Shown: in pieces, positions 35,960-44,658 of the stretch | Layout: every line of letters begins with the position of its first letter | How positions within the stretch are numbered: position 1 is the first letter of the stretch | NCBI GenBank assembly: GCA_016930375.1 | Contig: JAFGGU010000088.1 | Span: 1-64,000 of the forward strand | Direction: 5' to 3' | From: Bacteroidales bacterium | GTDB taxonomy: Bacteria > Bacteroidota > Bacteroidia > Bacteroidales > UBA10428 | DNA length: 64,000 nucleotides | Made by a program: the position numbers and the translations under genes | Notes under the pieces: model-generated | Told to the model about the DNA's origin: nothing | The model's input: only the letters and a program-made list of their open reading frames with translations | The model's database searches: none

Positions 35960-36943
35960 ATGAAAGCAAAACATGGATTTCAGTTACTGGCTCTGTTGCC
36001 GTTGATGTGCATTTTATCCTGTGAAAAAAACGATGAACCGGCTGATGAGGTTCCAGGCTTTGTGGAGGGTGAAACAATCGCCAGTTATACAGTTGCCAAA
36101 GAAAGTGTTCTTCGGTCAATCCCGGAAGAATATATTAATGCCGCACGCAATAATCTGCATATCGCTTACCAGCATACATCACACGGCACGCATGTTGCCT
36201 ATGGATTATTCGGTCTGCCGGAATATAAGGCAGGTGATGAAGTGTTATTTGCCGTATCGGATTTTCTTCCCCAGTCGGGCAAACTGGATTTTAATGATTA
36301 CGCTCTTGCAGCATATGCCGCAGAAGGTGTCGATGCTTCTGATCTGAGCCGTAATGAAACTGCCTTTATACAGGCTACCCGGAATTTCCTGGATGATCCC
36401 GACAATGCGGAAATTAACGTTGTGATGTGGTCATGGTGCAGCATTAGGGGGCATAATGTCACCGGAAACTACCTGCCTGGTATGCAGACTTTGATTGATG
36501 AGTACGGCGAGGGAGGCAGCAAGGTTGGAACGGGTGACGGAAAAAGAGTCAATCCGGTTACTTTTATTTTTATGACCGGGCATGCTGAGACCAATAACAA
36601 TATAGGATCAGGGAAGCCTAAAAATCAGGCTGATACCATCATTGGCTATTGCAATGCCAAAAATTACTTTTGCCTGGACTACTATGGAATTGACACCCAC
36701 GATATGGACGATAATTACTGGGAGGATGCCGGTGATAATGGTAATTCCGAAGAATATGGAGGTAATTTCTACATCGACTGGCAAAGTGAACAGGCGGAAG
36801 GATCAGGCTATTATTTTAACAAAACTGCTCCCGGGGGAAGCACCACATACGGCGCTCACAATACCCAACACATCACTGCCAACCGCAAGGCCTATGCCAT
36901 GTGGTGGATCCTGGCCAGAATTGCCGGCTGGGATGGTGAGTAA
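35960..36943 (+). CDS. Secreted lipoprotein of unknown function
   Basis: A 327-residue protein with a lipoprotein signal (LLPLMCILSCEKND, lipid Cys at about 21). The mature domain has conserved-looking polar blocks: AYQHTSHGTHVAYGLFGL (about 69-86), VVMWSWCSIRGH (about 154-165), FIFMTGHAETNNN (about 197-209) and a closing HNTQHITANRKAYAMWWILA. The pattern of short strands each ending in S/H/D/N residues recalls SGNH-type esterases, but I see no definite GDS motif, so I give no enzyme name. It is 131 bases after the M3 peptidase, past a hairpin, and convergent with the M19 gene (5-base gap). Confidence 0.75.
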   Translation: MKAKHGFQLLALLPLMCILSCEKNDEPADEVPGFVEGETIASYTVAKESVLRSIPEEYINAARNNLHIAYQHTSHGTHVAYGLFGLPEYKAGDEVLFAVSDFLPQSGKLDFNDYALAAYAAEGVDASDLSRNETAFIQATRNFLDDPDNAEINVVMWSWCSIRGHNVTGNYLPGMQTLIDEYGEGGSKVGTGDGKRVNPVTFIFMTGHAETNNNIGSGKPKNQADTIIGYCNAKNYFCLDYYGIDTHDMDDNYWEDAGDNGNSEEYGGNFYIDWQSEQAEGSGYYFNKTAPGGSTTYGAHNTQHITANRKAYAMWWILARIAGWDGE

Positions 36944-36948
36944 TCCCT

Positions 36949-38019
36949 TTAGGACCAGGCTCTTCTCAGAAAACGCACCCAGTTACCCGATAGGATATTT
37001 TCAATGTCCTGAGGCTGAAATCCTTTATTTTTGAGCAGGTCAGGCAGCTTTTGCAGGTCCGCAATGGTGTCCACCTCTTGCGGACCCTGTTCTTTTCCAA
37101 AGGCTCCGTCCAGATCAGATCCAATGGCTGCATGCTTGGCATTGCCGGCGAGTTGACAAATGTGGTCGATGTTGTTGATGATTTGCTCCAGGCTGACAGC
37201 CATGTCTGTGGGAGTTGATACCCCTCTCTGCCACCCGGGAACCATCATCCAGGCATCCAGCGCTACACCAATAACTGCATCCCGGTGTATCAGCTCCAGG
37301 ATCTGCCTGTCCTCCATCTGACGGTTGTGTTGCACAAAAACACGGCAGTTATTGTGACTGGCCCAAACGGACCCGTGAAAAAGGTCCATACTTTCCCAGA
37401 AACAGGTGTCGTTCAGATGTGATGCATCCAGGATAAGACCTAATCGTTCGATCTCTTTGAGCAACTCACGACCTTTGCTGTTTAATCCGCCTGCAGCATC
37501 AGTACCTTGCGCATAAGTACCCGCGCCATAGTGTGCGGGCCCAATGGCGCGTAATCCATATGAATAGGCTCGTTCAAGATGCGCGAGTGTAACCAGGGAA
37601 TCTGCTCCCTCAAGACTTAGGATATAACCGACTGGACTGTGCCCGGTGGATTCCTCCCACAGTTTCAGATGATGTTCAAGCTGTTCTTTGTTTGTTATCT
37701 GAACCATCTCTCCAGTTTCCTCCATGGCGCGGTACCAGGCCAGCTGCCCCTGTGTCATGGCCCAGGCCTGCTGGGGTGACCTCCATCCCGGGAGTGTATT
37801 GCCCGGTTTGACATACCGCGCAATCTGTGTTGCAACACATAAACCTACCCGTCCTTTACGCATGGCGGGCAGACTCACCGTACCATTCATACGATCGGGT
37901 TTATCCGTCATCCCCCTTTCCTGCGCACGGATTTCTTCCACGCTTTTTGTAAGGTCACGGTTCCACTCAAGGGCATTCATCGCCAGGTCCAGATGCCCGT
38001 CAACTATTAAATTTGCCAT
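36949..38019 (-). CDS. Membrane dipeptidase (M19 family)
   Basis: A 356-residue zinc dipeptidase of the renal dipeptidase family. Metal ligands and signatures: HLD at the N-terminus (VDGHLDLAMNAL), a bridging Glu in LSLEGADSL, ILDASHLNDTCFW, WASHNNCRVF, and the closing IGSDLDGAFG. There is no signal peptide, so it is cytoplasmic. M19 enzymes can cleave dipeptides with a D-residue at the C-terminal side, which fits its place as the last gene of the permease-RidA-PLP enzyme operon. The gap to the upstream gene is 24 bases. Confidence 0.93.
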   Translation of the reverse strand: MANLIVDGHLDLAMNALEWNRDLTKSVEEIRAQERGMTDKPDRMNGTVSLPAMRKGRVGLCVATQIARYVKPGNTLPGWRSPQQAWAMTQGQLAWYRAMEETGEMVQITNKEQLEHHLKLWEESTGHSPVGYILSLEGADSLVTLAHLERAYSYGLRAIGPAHYGAGTYAQGTDAAGGLNSKGRELLKEIERLGLILDASHLNDTCFWESMDLFHGSVWASHNNCRVFVQHNRQMEDRQILELIHRDAVIGVALDAWMMVPGWQRGVSTPTDMAVSLEQIINNIDHICQLAGNAKHAAIGSDLDGAFGKEQGPQEVDTIADLQKLPDLLKNKGFQPQDIENILSGNWVRFLRRAWS

Positions 38020-38043
38020 GTTTAGCCAAAATCAGATTTCAGT

Positions 38044-39174
38044 TTAAATGCTTATCACCCTGTCCCTGGCATCAATCTGCCACTCACTTTCAATATTTCC
38101 GTTCTTTACGGCGTAGGCCAATTTGTACCGGGGGACGGTGGGACAAATATGCCATGGAATCCCATACAACACGTCACCAGGCTGCCATTGATCTGCTTCC
38201 GGACTTTCGATCACCATGTGCTCTTCATTGTGGCTGACGAAACGGGTTACCAAAATGTCCGGAAAGCTAATCCGTGGGTGTGGTATTTCTGCAGCAATGG
38301 CCTTATGTCCCAGATCAAGACACAATAATCTCCCTCCGGGCTTACTGACCACTCTTGTCATTACCAGGGATGCATGCAGAAACGGCAGGTCGGGGAAGCT
38401 CCCGGAGTAACCGCTGTCCCAAAGAACGCAGGTACCCGGACTGGTTTCAGTAAGGTTACGGTCAGCATGAAAGGGAAAGGTTGGCGTTCCGCCGGCTACA
38501 ACCTGCGGAACCGGAAGTCCTGATCTCAGTATTGAATGGATCAGTGAAGTAACCGGTTCAAAGTCGCTTTCACAGATTTTTCTGCGTTTGGCCGGATCAC
38601 TTTCATGGATGTGACCGTCATAAACATGCAGGCCTCGCGCTTTAATCATGGGAATTTTACTGATCTTCATAAACAGTTGCAGGGCATCACTTCCAGGTAC
38701 CATGCCTGTCCTGTTCATACCGTTGTTGATATCCAGCCATAAATCGGTTTCCTGGTTACAGGAAGAGGCCATGGAAGCGATTTGTTCAGCAATGATTTCG
38801 GAATCCACCAGGGTGGAAAACCTGGATCGGGGATAGGACTTCTGCAGCCTGAAAAATCTCCCAATATGCGGACCTACAGGTTGCATGGCCAGCAAGATAT
38901 CCTGGCCTCCGCACTGCGCCACCATTTCAGCTTCAGCCAAGGTAGCGCACTTGAACCGGGTTATGCCCTGTTTCATCTTCAGTTTCACCACACCGGACAT
39001 CTTGTGCGTTTTGACATGTGGCCTTAAACGCTCAGATCCCCCGGCAATTTTGATCATCCGAATGATGTTGTCTTCAATTCTGTCGGGGTAGATCACCAGG
39101 GCAGGAGTGGAAATTTCGGCCTCCCGGGTGATTTTGTACCATGGATCCATACCAGGAAACGAATTAAACTGCAA
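38044..39174 (-). CDS. D-threonine aldolase / D-serine dehydratase-like PLP enzyme
   Basis: A 376-residue fold-type III PLP enzyme (alanine-racemase-like barrel, then a D-serine-dehydratase-like C-terminal domain). The PLP Lys is Lys55 in RPHVKTHK. The C-terminal metal site typical of the family is visible (HNEEHMVIE, and HxC in IPWHICPTVP). Members act on D-threonine, D-serine or 3-hydroxy-D-aspartate; sequence alone does not separate aldolase from dehydratase. The neighbouring RidA argues for a dehydratase, because dehydratases release 2-aminoacrylate. The gap to ridA is 3 bases, so tight coupling. Confidence 0.9.
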   Translation of the reverse strand: MQFNSFPGMDPWYKITREAEISTPALVIYPDRIEDNIIRMIKIAGGSERLRPHVKTHKMSGVVKLKMKQGITRFKCATLAEAEMVAQCGGQDILLAMQPVGPHIGRFFRLQKSYPRSRFSTLVDSEIIAEQIASMASSCNQETDLWLDINNGMNRTGMVPGSDALQLFMKISKIPMIKARGLHVYDGHIHESDPAKRRKICESDFEPVTSLIHSILRSGLPVPQVVAGGTPTFPFHADRNLTETSPGTCVLWDSGYSGSFPDLPFLHASLVMTRVVSKPGGRLLCLDLGHKAIAAEIPHPRISFPDILVTRFVSHNEEHMVIESPEADQWQPGDVLYGIPWHICPTVPRYKLAYAVKNGNIESEWQIDARDRVISI

Positions 39175-39177
39175 TCT

Positions 39178-39642
39178 TTAATAAAGCTCAAATGAAGCTT
39201 CAATTTCAACAGCAATATTCATGGGCAGGAACATGCCAACGGCACTGCGAACGCCAATCCCGTTTTCAGGGCCAAATACATCCGCCAACAGTTCACTAAA
39301 ACCATTTATTACGGCCGGGTGCTGACCAAAATCCGCCGTACTGTTCACCATACCCAGAACTTTTACAATCCGTTTAATTTTATTCAGATCACCGATCTGG
39401 TTTTTAATTGTCGACAACATGGCTAAACCAGCCTGCCGTGCTGCCAGTTTTCCTTCTTCCAGGGTCAGGTTATCGCCAACCCTGCCTGTAATGAGCGTTC
39501 CGTCTGACTTCATTGGCCCTTGTCCGGATACATAAAGCATTTTTTCAATGATCAGAACAGGCTTGTAAACACCAACCGGCTTCGGGGCAGGTGGCAATTT
39601 CAAATTCAGCTCGCCGATACGTGATTCAGGTTCTCTATTCAT
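39178..39642 (-). CDS. ridA: RidA family enamine/imine deaminase
   Basis: A 154-residue protein of the YjgF/YER057c/UK114 family, in the slightly longer group with an N-terminal extension. Characteristic parts: a YVSGQGPMKSDGTLITGRVG stretch, LAMLSTIKNQIGDLNKIKRI, and the terminal VRSAVGMFLPMNIAVEIEA block with the substrate-carboxylate Arg and a late Glu. RidA proteins hydrolyse reactive 2-aminoacrylate and related imines released by PLP dehydratases. Here it lies between the PLP enzyme and the permease with gaps of 3 bases on both sides, so a dedicated detoxifying partner is likely. Confidence 0.95.
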   Translation of the reverse strand: MNREPESRIGELNLKLPPAPKPVGVYKPVLIIEKMLYVSGQGPMKSDGTLITGRVGDNLTLEEGKLAARQAGLAMLSTIKNQIGDLNKIKRIVKVLGMVNSTADFGQHPAVINGFSELLADVFGPENGIGVRSAVGMFLPMNIAVEIEASFELY

Positions 39643-39645
39643 AGC

Positions 39646-40962
39646 TCATAATATTGAATTAAGGATTAATACACCCAATAAACCGGCTATGCCGACAATG
39701 GTTTCCATAACAGTCCAGGTTCTCAGGGTATCCTTGACACTCAGGGAAAAATACTCCTTGTACATCCAGAAACCCACATCGTTAACCTGTGAAAGCATAA
39801 GGCTGCCTGCTCCAATGGAGATCACCATGAGTTCGGCATTCACAGAACCTGCCAATACCAAAGGCATGACAATACCTCCTGCTGTCAGCGCCGAAACCGT
39901 GGCTGACCCCACACTGATCCTGAGAACTGCCGCAATAAGCCAACCCAGAAATAACGGGGAAAGCGTTGATTTACTCATCAACCCCGCAATATAATCACTG
40001 ACACCACTGTCAATTAATACCTGTTTTAAAATACCGGCTCCCGAAATAATAAGCAACACCATGGTTATGCTTACCACTGATCTGCTCATGATACCTGAAA
40101 GCTCCTTCATTTTTTTGCCTCTTGACAAGCCCAGGGTATAAACCGCCACAAGTACCGAAATTAAAAGAGCAATGGCAGGACTGCCCATGAAACTGATAAT
40201 TTTCCCCAAGATGGTTTCCTTCAGGGAGGTCAATCCGACCAAAGTAGCTACAATAATGAGGATTACAGGCAGAATGGCGGTAAGAACGCTAATGGCCATG
40301 CCAGGCATTTCTTCCTCGCTCAGAATTTTTGGATTCACAAATTCTTTCAAAGGGCTGGCAGGTATCTTCTTAAGTGTTCTGCCAAAAAAAGGACCTGCAA
40401 GAATAATTACCGGGATGGCAATGATAATCCCGTACAGCAATGTTTTACCAACATCCGCATTGAACATAACGGCAATGGCAGAAGGAGAGGGATGTGGCGG
40501 CAGAAAACCATGGGTAACCGAAAGGGAAGCGATCATGGGAATGCCAACATATAAAAGCGGTAACCGGGTTGAAGCTGCAACGGTAAAGATCAGGGGAACC
40601 AGTATTACAAAAGCCACACTGTAGAACATGGAAACTCCAACAATAAATCCGGTCAATACCATGGCCCATTGAATATGCTTAATTCCAAACAGGTGGATGA
40701 GAGATGAAGAGATCCTCTGAGCCGCGCCGCTTTCAGCGACAAGTTTGCCAAGCATAGCTCCGAATCCCAGGATCATGACAAGGGATCCGAGTGTACTGCC
40801 TAATCCCTCCTCAACGGATTTGATCAGATCATCCGGTTTCATTCCCACTGCCAGTCCAACGGCAAGCGAAACAATAACAAAGGAGAGGAAGGTTTCAAGC
40901 CTGACCAGGGTGATCAGCACGATCAACAATACAATTCCGAGAAAAACAATGAGAATGGGCAT
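39646..40962 (-). CDS. GntP family permease, probable D-amino acid or hydroxy acid importer
   Basis: A 438-residue inner-membrane transporter with about 12 hydrophobic segments. The GntP family takes up gluconate and related acids, and one branch (DsdX) takes up D-serine. Family marks: GFGAMLGKLVAESGAAQRIS (about 63-82) and HGFLPPHPSPSAIAVMFNAD (about 150-169). It is the first gene of a four-gene minus-strand operon with RidA, a D-serine/D-threonine-type PLP enzyme and an M19 dipeptidase, which makes a D-amino acid or small D-peptide the more likely cargo. That assignment is from context. Confidence 0.93.
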   Translation of the reverse strand: MPILIVFLGIVLLIVLITLVRLETFLSFVIVSLAVGLAVGMKPDDLIKSVEEGLGSTLGSLVMILGFGAMLGKLVAESGAAQRISSSLIHLFGIKHIQWAMVLTGFIVGVSMFYSVAFVILVPLIFTVAASTRLPLLYVGIPMIASLSVTHGFLPPHPSPSAIAVMFNADVGKTLLYGIIIAIPVIILAGPFFGRTLKKIPASPLKEFVNPKILSEEEMPGMAISVLTAILPVILIIVATLVGLTSLKETILGKIISFMGSPAIALLISVLVAVYTLGLSRGKKMKELSGIMSRSVVSITMVLLIISGAGILKQVLIDSGVSDYIAGLMSKSTLSPLFLGWLIAAVLRISVGSATVSALTAGGIVMPLVLAGSVNAELMVISIGAGSLMLSQVNDVGFWMYKEYFSLSVKDTLRTWTVMETIVGIAGLLGVLILNSIL

Positions 40963-41020
40963 AGTTCAAGCTCTTTGGTAGTATAACAATGCAAACAAAA
41001 ACTAAAGATATTAAAACAAT

Positions 41021-42784
41021 TTAACTATCACGCCTGTCAAGCATCAATAATTGCAGTGCATTGGTCATTGAACCTGCACGCACAATCCGGCTAGCATTTA
41101 CAAAGAAAATCTCATCCGCATTCTCGATGGTATTTAACCGGTGGGCAATGATTATTCGTGTGGTGGAGTCGGGGAGTTTCTGCAGTATGGATTCCAATTG
41201 TTTTTCAGTAACCGTATCTATGTTGGCAGTCGCTTCATCAAGGATCAATACTTCCGGCTTGCGAAGCACGGCACGAATAAATGCAATGAGTTGTTTCTGC
41301 CCAAGACTAATGGTTTCACCGCTGTTCAGAACTTCTGTGTCGAGCCCTCCTTCAAAACGGCTGAGCAGGTCTTCAAGTCCGGCCTGTCTCATAACCTCCA
41401 AAAGCCTCTGGTCAGATAATCCATAAGCGGCTTCATTTCCATATAGAATGTTCTCCCGCACCGTACCGGTGAACAGAAAAGGCTCCTGTAAAATAAAACC
41501 GATTTTTTCCGCTCTCTCCGCAGGTGTGTATGTACGCAGATCCCTGCCGTTTAAAAGAACTACTCCCCTGGCCGGATCATACAACCTGGCAATTAATGAG
41601 GCTGTAGTGGTTTTTCCACCACCGGTCGGACCCACAAAGGCATAGGTTTTACCTTTTTCCAGATCGAAGCCTGCCTGGTGTAAAACTTCTCTTCCTCCCG
41701 GGTAGCCGAATGAAACATTCCGGAAGGAAACAGAGCTTGCTTCGCAAGTCGATGACTGTGGTTCAATGGCTTTCAGATTGGTCTCAAATGAAAGAATAAG
41801 TGATATTCTGTCCCATCCTGCAAGGGCAACCTGAAAACTTGTCCAAAGAGCTGCCAGTTGCCTGAGCGGGTTATAAAAGTTATTGATGTAAGAGAGAAAG
41901 CTGATAAGCAAGCCGATGGTGAAGTGACCTGTCGATATCAGGTAAATGCCAAATGCCAGTACAATCAATTGCCCGATATTGGAAAAGAATCCGTAAACAG
42001 GCATGAAAAGGCTATTTGCCAATCCCGCCTTCAATGCAAATTTGAAGTTTTCAACATTGACCTCGTCAAAACGCTGCCTGAAATAATTGCGACGATTATA
42101 GGCAATAACGACCTTGAAATTGGCGAGACTTTCCTGGACTTCGGCGCTCAGTTTCCCGGTGCTGGCCAAACTGACAGCATTTCTTTTCTTCACCCAGGGT
42201 GTGATAAACCTGGTAAAGAGCAGCAGCGCCAATGCAGGTAAAAGCGCAGCTGATCCGAGGGGCAAACTGATCGATAGAAGAAAAATACCGGCTCCTGTCA
42301 TAATAAAGAGACTACCGATAAATTGCATCAGTGATTGCGAGAAAAACTGATGCAGTTTGTCCGTATCGTTATTTATTCTTGAAATTAAATCACCGGCTTT
42401 GTTTTCATTGAAAAAAGCAATCGGTAATTCCAGCAATTTACTGAAAATCGAATTCCGAAGTTTATATACAACCCTCTGGCCAATGCCTCCCATCAATTTA
42501 ACCTGCAGGTAACTTGTTGTCAGCGAAAAGAGATAGATAACCAGCAGTAATCCTGAAAAGACAAATAAACCATGGTATTGCCTAGTCTGAACATAATTAT
42601 CAATCGTATATCCGATTAAATAAGGCGCAATGAGCGTAAGAGAAGAATGGATCAGGATAATTAACAGCGAGAGGATCAGGCTTCTCTTCTCGTCTGCAAG
42701 GATCAGGAAAAGTTTTTTCAGCGCAGCAAAGGTTTTTGTGCGCTGTTTGACCTCCTGGTTTCCTATGTTAAGTTGGTAGGTCAT
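41021..42784 (-). CDS. ABC exporter half-transporter, consensus ATP site subunit
   Basis: About 587 residues from the ATG at 42784; a longer frame opens at 42853 but would overlap the preceding gene by 86 bases instead of 17. Six membrane helices (about 35-300) are followed by an ATPase domain with Walker A VGPTGGGKTTT, signature ISLGQKQ, Walker B VLILDEATANID (catalytic Glu present) and H-loop IIAHRLNTI. With the partner encoded just upstream it should form a heterodimeric type IV exporter for lipids or drugs. This subunit contributes the intact Walker B Glu and H-loop His. Confidence 0.92.
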   Translation of the reverse strand: MTYQLNIGNQEVKQRTKTFAALKKLFLILADEKRSLILSLLIILIHSSLTLIAPYLIGYTIDNYVQTRQYHGLFVFSGLLLVIYLFSLTTSYLQVKLMGGIGQRVVYKLRNSIFSKLLELPIAFFNENKAGDLISRINNDTDKLHQFFSQSLMQFIGSLFIMTGAGIFLLSISLPLGSAALLPALALLLFTRFITPWVKKRNAVSLASTGKLSAEVQESLANFKVVIAYNRRNYFRQRFDEVNVENFKFALKAGLANSLFMPVYGFFSNIGQLIVLAFGIYLISTGHFTIGLLISFLSYINNFYNPLRQLAALWTSFQVALAGWDRISLILSFETNLKAIEPQSSTCEASSVSFRNVSFGYPGGREVLHQAGFDLEKGKTYAFVGPTGGGKTTTASLIARLYDPARGVVLLNGRDLRTYTPAERAEKIGFILQEPFLFTGTVRENILYGNEAAYGLSDQRLLEVMRQAGLEDLLSRFEGGLDTEVLNSGETISLGQKQLIAFIRAVLRKPEVLILDEATANIDTVTEKQLESILQKLPDSTTRIIIAHRLNTIENADEIFFVNASRIVRAGSMTNALQLLMLDRRDS

Positions 42785-44534
42785 ACAAGCTTGTGCTGCG
42801 TTGTGAATTATAAATCTGAACGTATTCGGGACAGTTCCGGATGAGGGTATCATGCGTTCCTGATGCCAGAATTTCGCCTTCCATCATCAGGATAATCTGT
42901 TCATAATTTTCTACAGCGGCGATATTTTGGGTGATAGTAAGCAGGGTAATGTTCGGAAAATTCGCCTGAATATTGGCCATGATCTTTTGTTCCGTTTTAC
43001 GATCCACCCTGGCTGTAAAATCATCCAGTAATAAGATATTTGGATTCAATGCCAGTGCCCGGGCAAGCATCACACGTTGCTTCTGGCCTCCCGACAAATT
43101 GGTTCCGCGTTCTGTAACAAAAGTACCTAGCCCTTTAGGCAGGGAACTGACGTAACTCTTTAATTCTGCGGTATCAATTGCTTTATCCAGCATTTCGTCA
43201 GAAATGTGTTCACTGAAAGCGATGTTTTCATGGAGGCTCATGTTGAATACGATGCTATCCTGAAATACAAAGCCGATTTGCCTGTAAAATATATCGCTCC
43301 GATAATCATGGATGGATTTTCCGTCATACAGCACCTCACCGGTATCAGGTTTGATCAGTCCGGTCAACAGGTATAACAACTGTGTTTTTCCGGCTGCCGT
43401 TGGTCCAATGATGGCAGTTTTTGACCCGGCCTTAACCTCCAGGCCAATATTCCGCAAAACTTGTTTCTCGCCATAGGTTACGTTCACATTCCGGATGATG
43501 ATATGACCGGATAATTTGCCATCCAATGTGCCTGTTTCAGCGGCTTCAGGTGCTCCAAGCACTTCCTGTATCCTTTGGTATGAAGCAGTAGCAGAGGCGA
43601 TGCTGTTACTCATAAACCCTATCATGATGATGGGAAAAACCAGCAAAGAAATATAACTGTTGAAGGCGGCCAAATTACCCAGAGTCATGCTTCCGCCGAT
43701 CACAAAATGACCGCCAAGCAAAAGAACCAGGAGCATTGCCAGGTTGCTTACAAAAGTGATGACCGGTATTAGTGCGGCAAAAAGGCTGAGGATGGCCAGC
43801 CCGATATCCCGGGAGGATGCATTGGCCTTCATAAATTTCTGGTATTCCTGTACCTGGGAATTGAGTACACGAATAAGCGTAGCCCCGAGAATACTCTCGG
43901 TAATCACCTTGTTCAACCAGTCAATGGCTTCGCGACCCTTCTTGAATAATACTTTTACTTTGCGAAACATGAGAAAGAAAGCTCCGCCGATGATGGGTAT
44001 TATAAAAAGAACCGATAAGGCGAGCTTCCAATTTAGGGAAAGAAGCATAACACTCGCTCCGGCAATGACGAATGCCGAAGATATGATAGATACAACAGCC
44101 TGAGAAATGAACATTTTTATCGAATCAATGTCGGATGTCAGGTTAGTAAGCAAACGTGCAGGATTGGTGTGCAATACATAAGCAAACGATTGCCTGGATA
44201 TTTTATCGGAAAGCTGCTTGCGAAGATCCCTGGCTGCCTTTTCAGAGGTGTAGGTCTGGGCGATGCCCTGCAAATAGTTGAAGATCAAAATAAAAAAGGA
44301 AGCAGTCAGAAAACTGATGATTGTCTGCCCGAGCACCAAACCACTGCTGTATGCATCAATGGCATGGGATATAATCAGGGGTATGATCAGGTTAATGCCG
44401 TTTCCTGCCAGCGCAAACAACACCAGAGCAGTAACCAGTCCCGAATAGGGTTTGAGCAAGCCAAACAGGGAGGTTTTTCCGGCCGCTTTGTTTTTATTGG
44501 ATTCAGGACCCTTTTTCATCGGCAATCGAAGCAT
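42768..44534 (-). CDS. ABC exporter half-transporter, degenerate ATP site subunit
   Basis: A 588-residue partner of the next gene, with six membrane helices in about 25-310 and an ATPase domain: Walker A IGPTAAGKTQLL, signature LSGGQKQRVMLARAL, but Walker B reads ILLLDDFTARVD (Asp in place of the catalytic Glu) and the switch loop TLLTITQNIAAV has Gln in place of His. These are the same kinds of change as in TM287-type subunits of known heterodimeric exporters, so one of the two ATP sites will be non-hydrolysing. It is divergent from carB with a 124-base gap. Confidence 0.93.
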   Translation of the reverse strand: MLRLPMKKGPESNKNKAAGKTSLFGLLKPYSGLVTALVLFALAGNGINLIIPLIISHAIDAYSSGLVLGQTIISFLTASFFILIFNYLQGIAQTYTSEKAARDLRKQLSDKISRQSFAYVLHTNPARLLTNLTSDIDSIKMFISQAVVSIISSAFVIAGASVMLLSLNWKLALSVLFIIPIIGGAFFLMFRKVKVLFKKGREAIDWLNKVITESILGATLIRVLNSQVQEYQKFMKANASSRDIGLAILSLFAALIPVITFVSNLAMLLVLLLGGHFVIGGSMTLGNLAAFNSYISLLVFPIIMIGFMSNSIASATASYQRIQEVLGAPEAAETGTLDGKLSGHIIIRNVNVTYGEKQVLRNIGLEVKAGSKTAIIGPTAAGKTQLLYLLTGLIKPDTGEVLYDGKSIHDYRSDIFYRQIGFVFQDSIVFNMSLHENIAFSEHISDEMLDKAIDTAELKSYVSSLPKGLGTFVTERGTNLSGGQKQRVMLARALALNPNILLLDDFTARVDRKTEQKIMANIQANFPNITLLTITQNIAAVENYEQIILMMEGEILASGTHDTLIRNCPEYVQIYNSQRSTSLYDLPT

Positions 44535-44658
44535 GAAGAATCAGCAAAGAAACAATAAAAGTTGGTACGATGTTAACAGGGATTGGATATGATTTTCTAA
44601 ATTGCAGCAGCAATAAAACCTGATAACAGATAATCAAGGCAAAATATTATACATCAAC

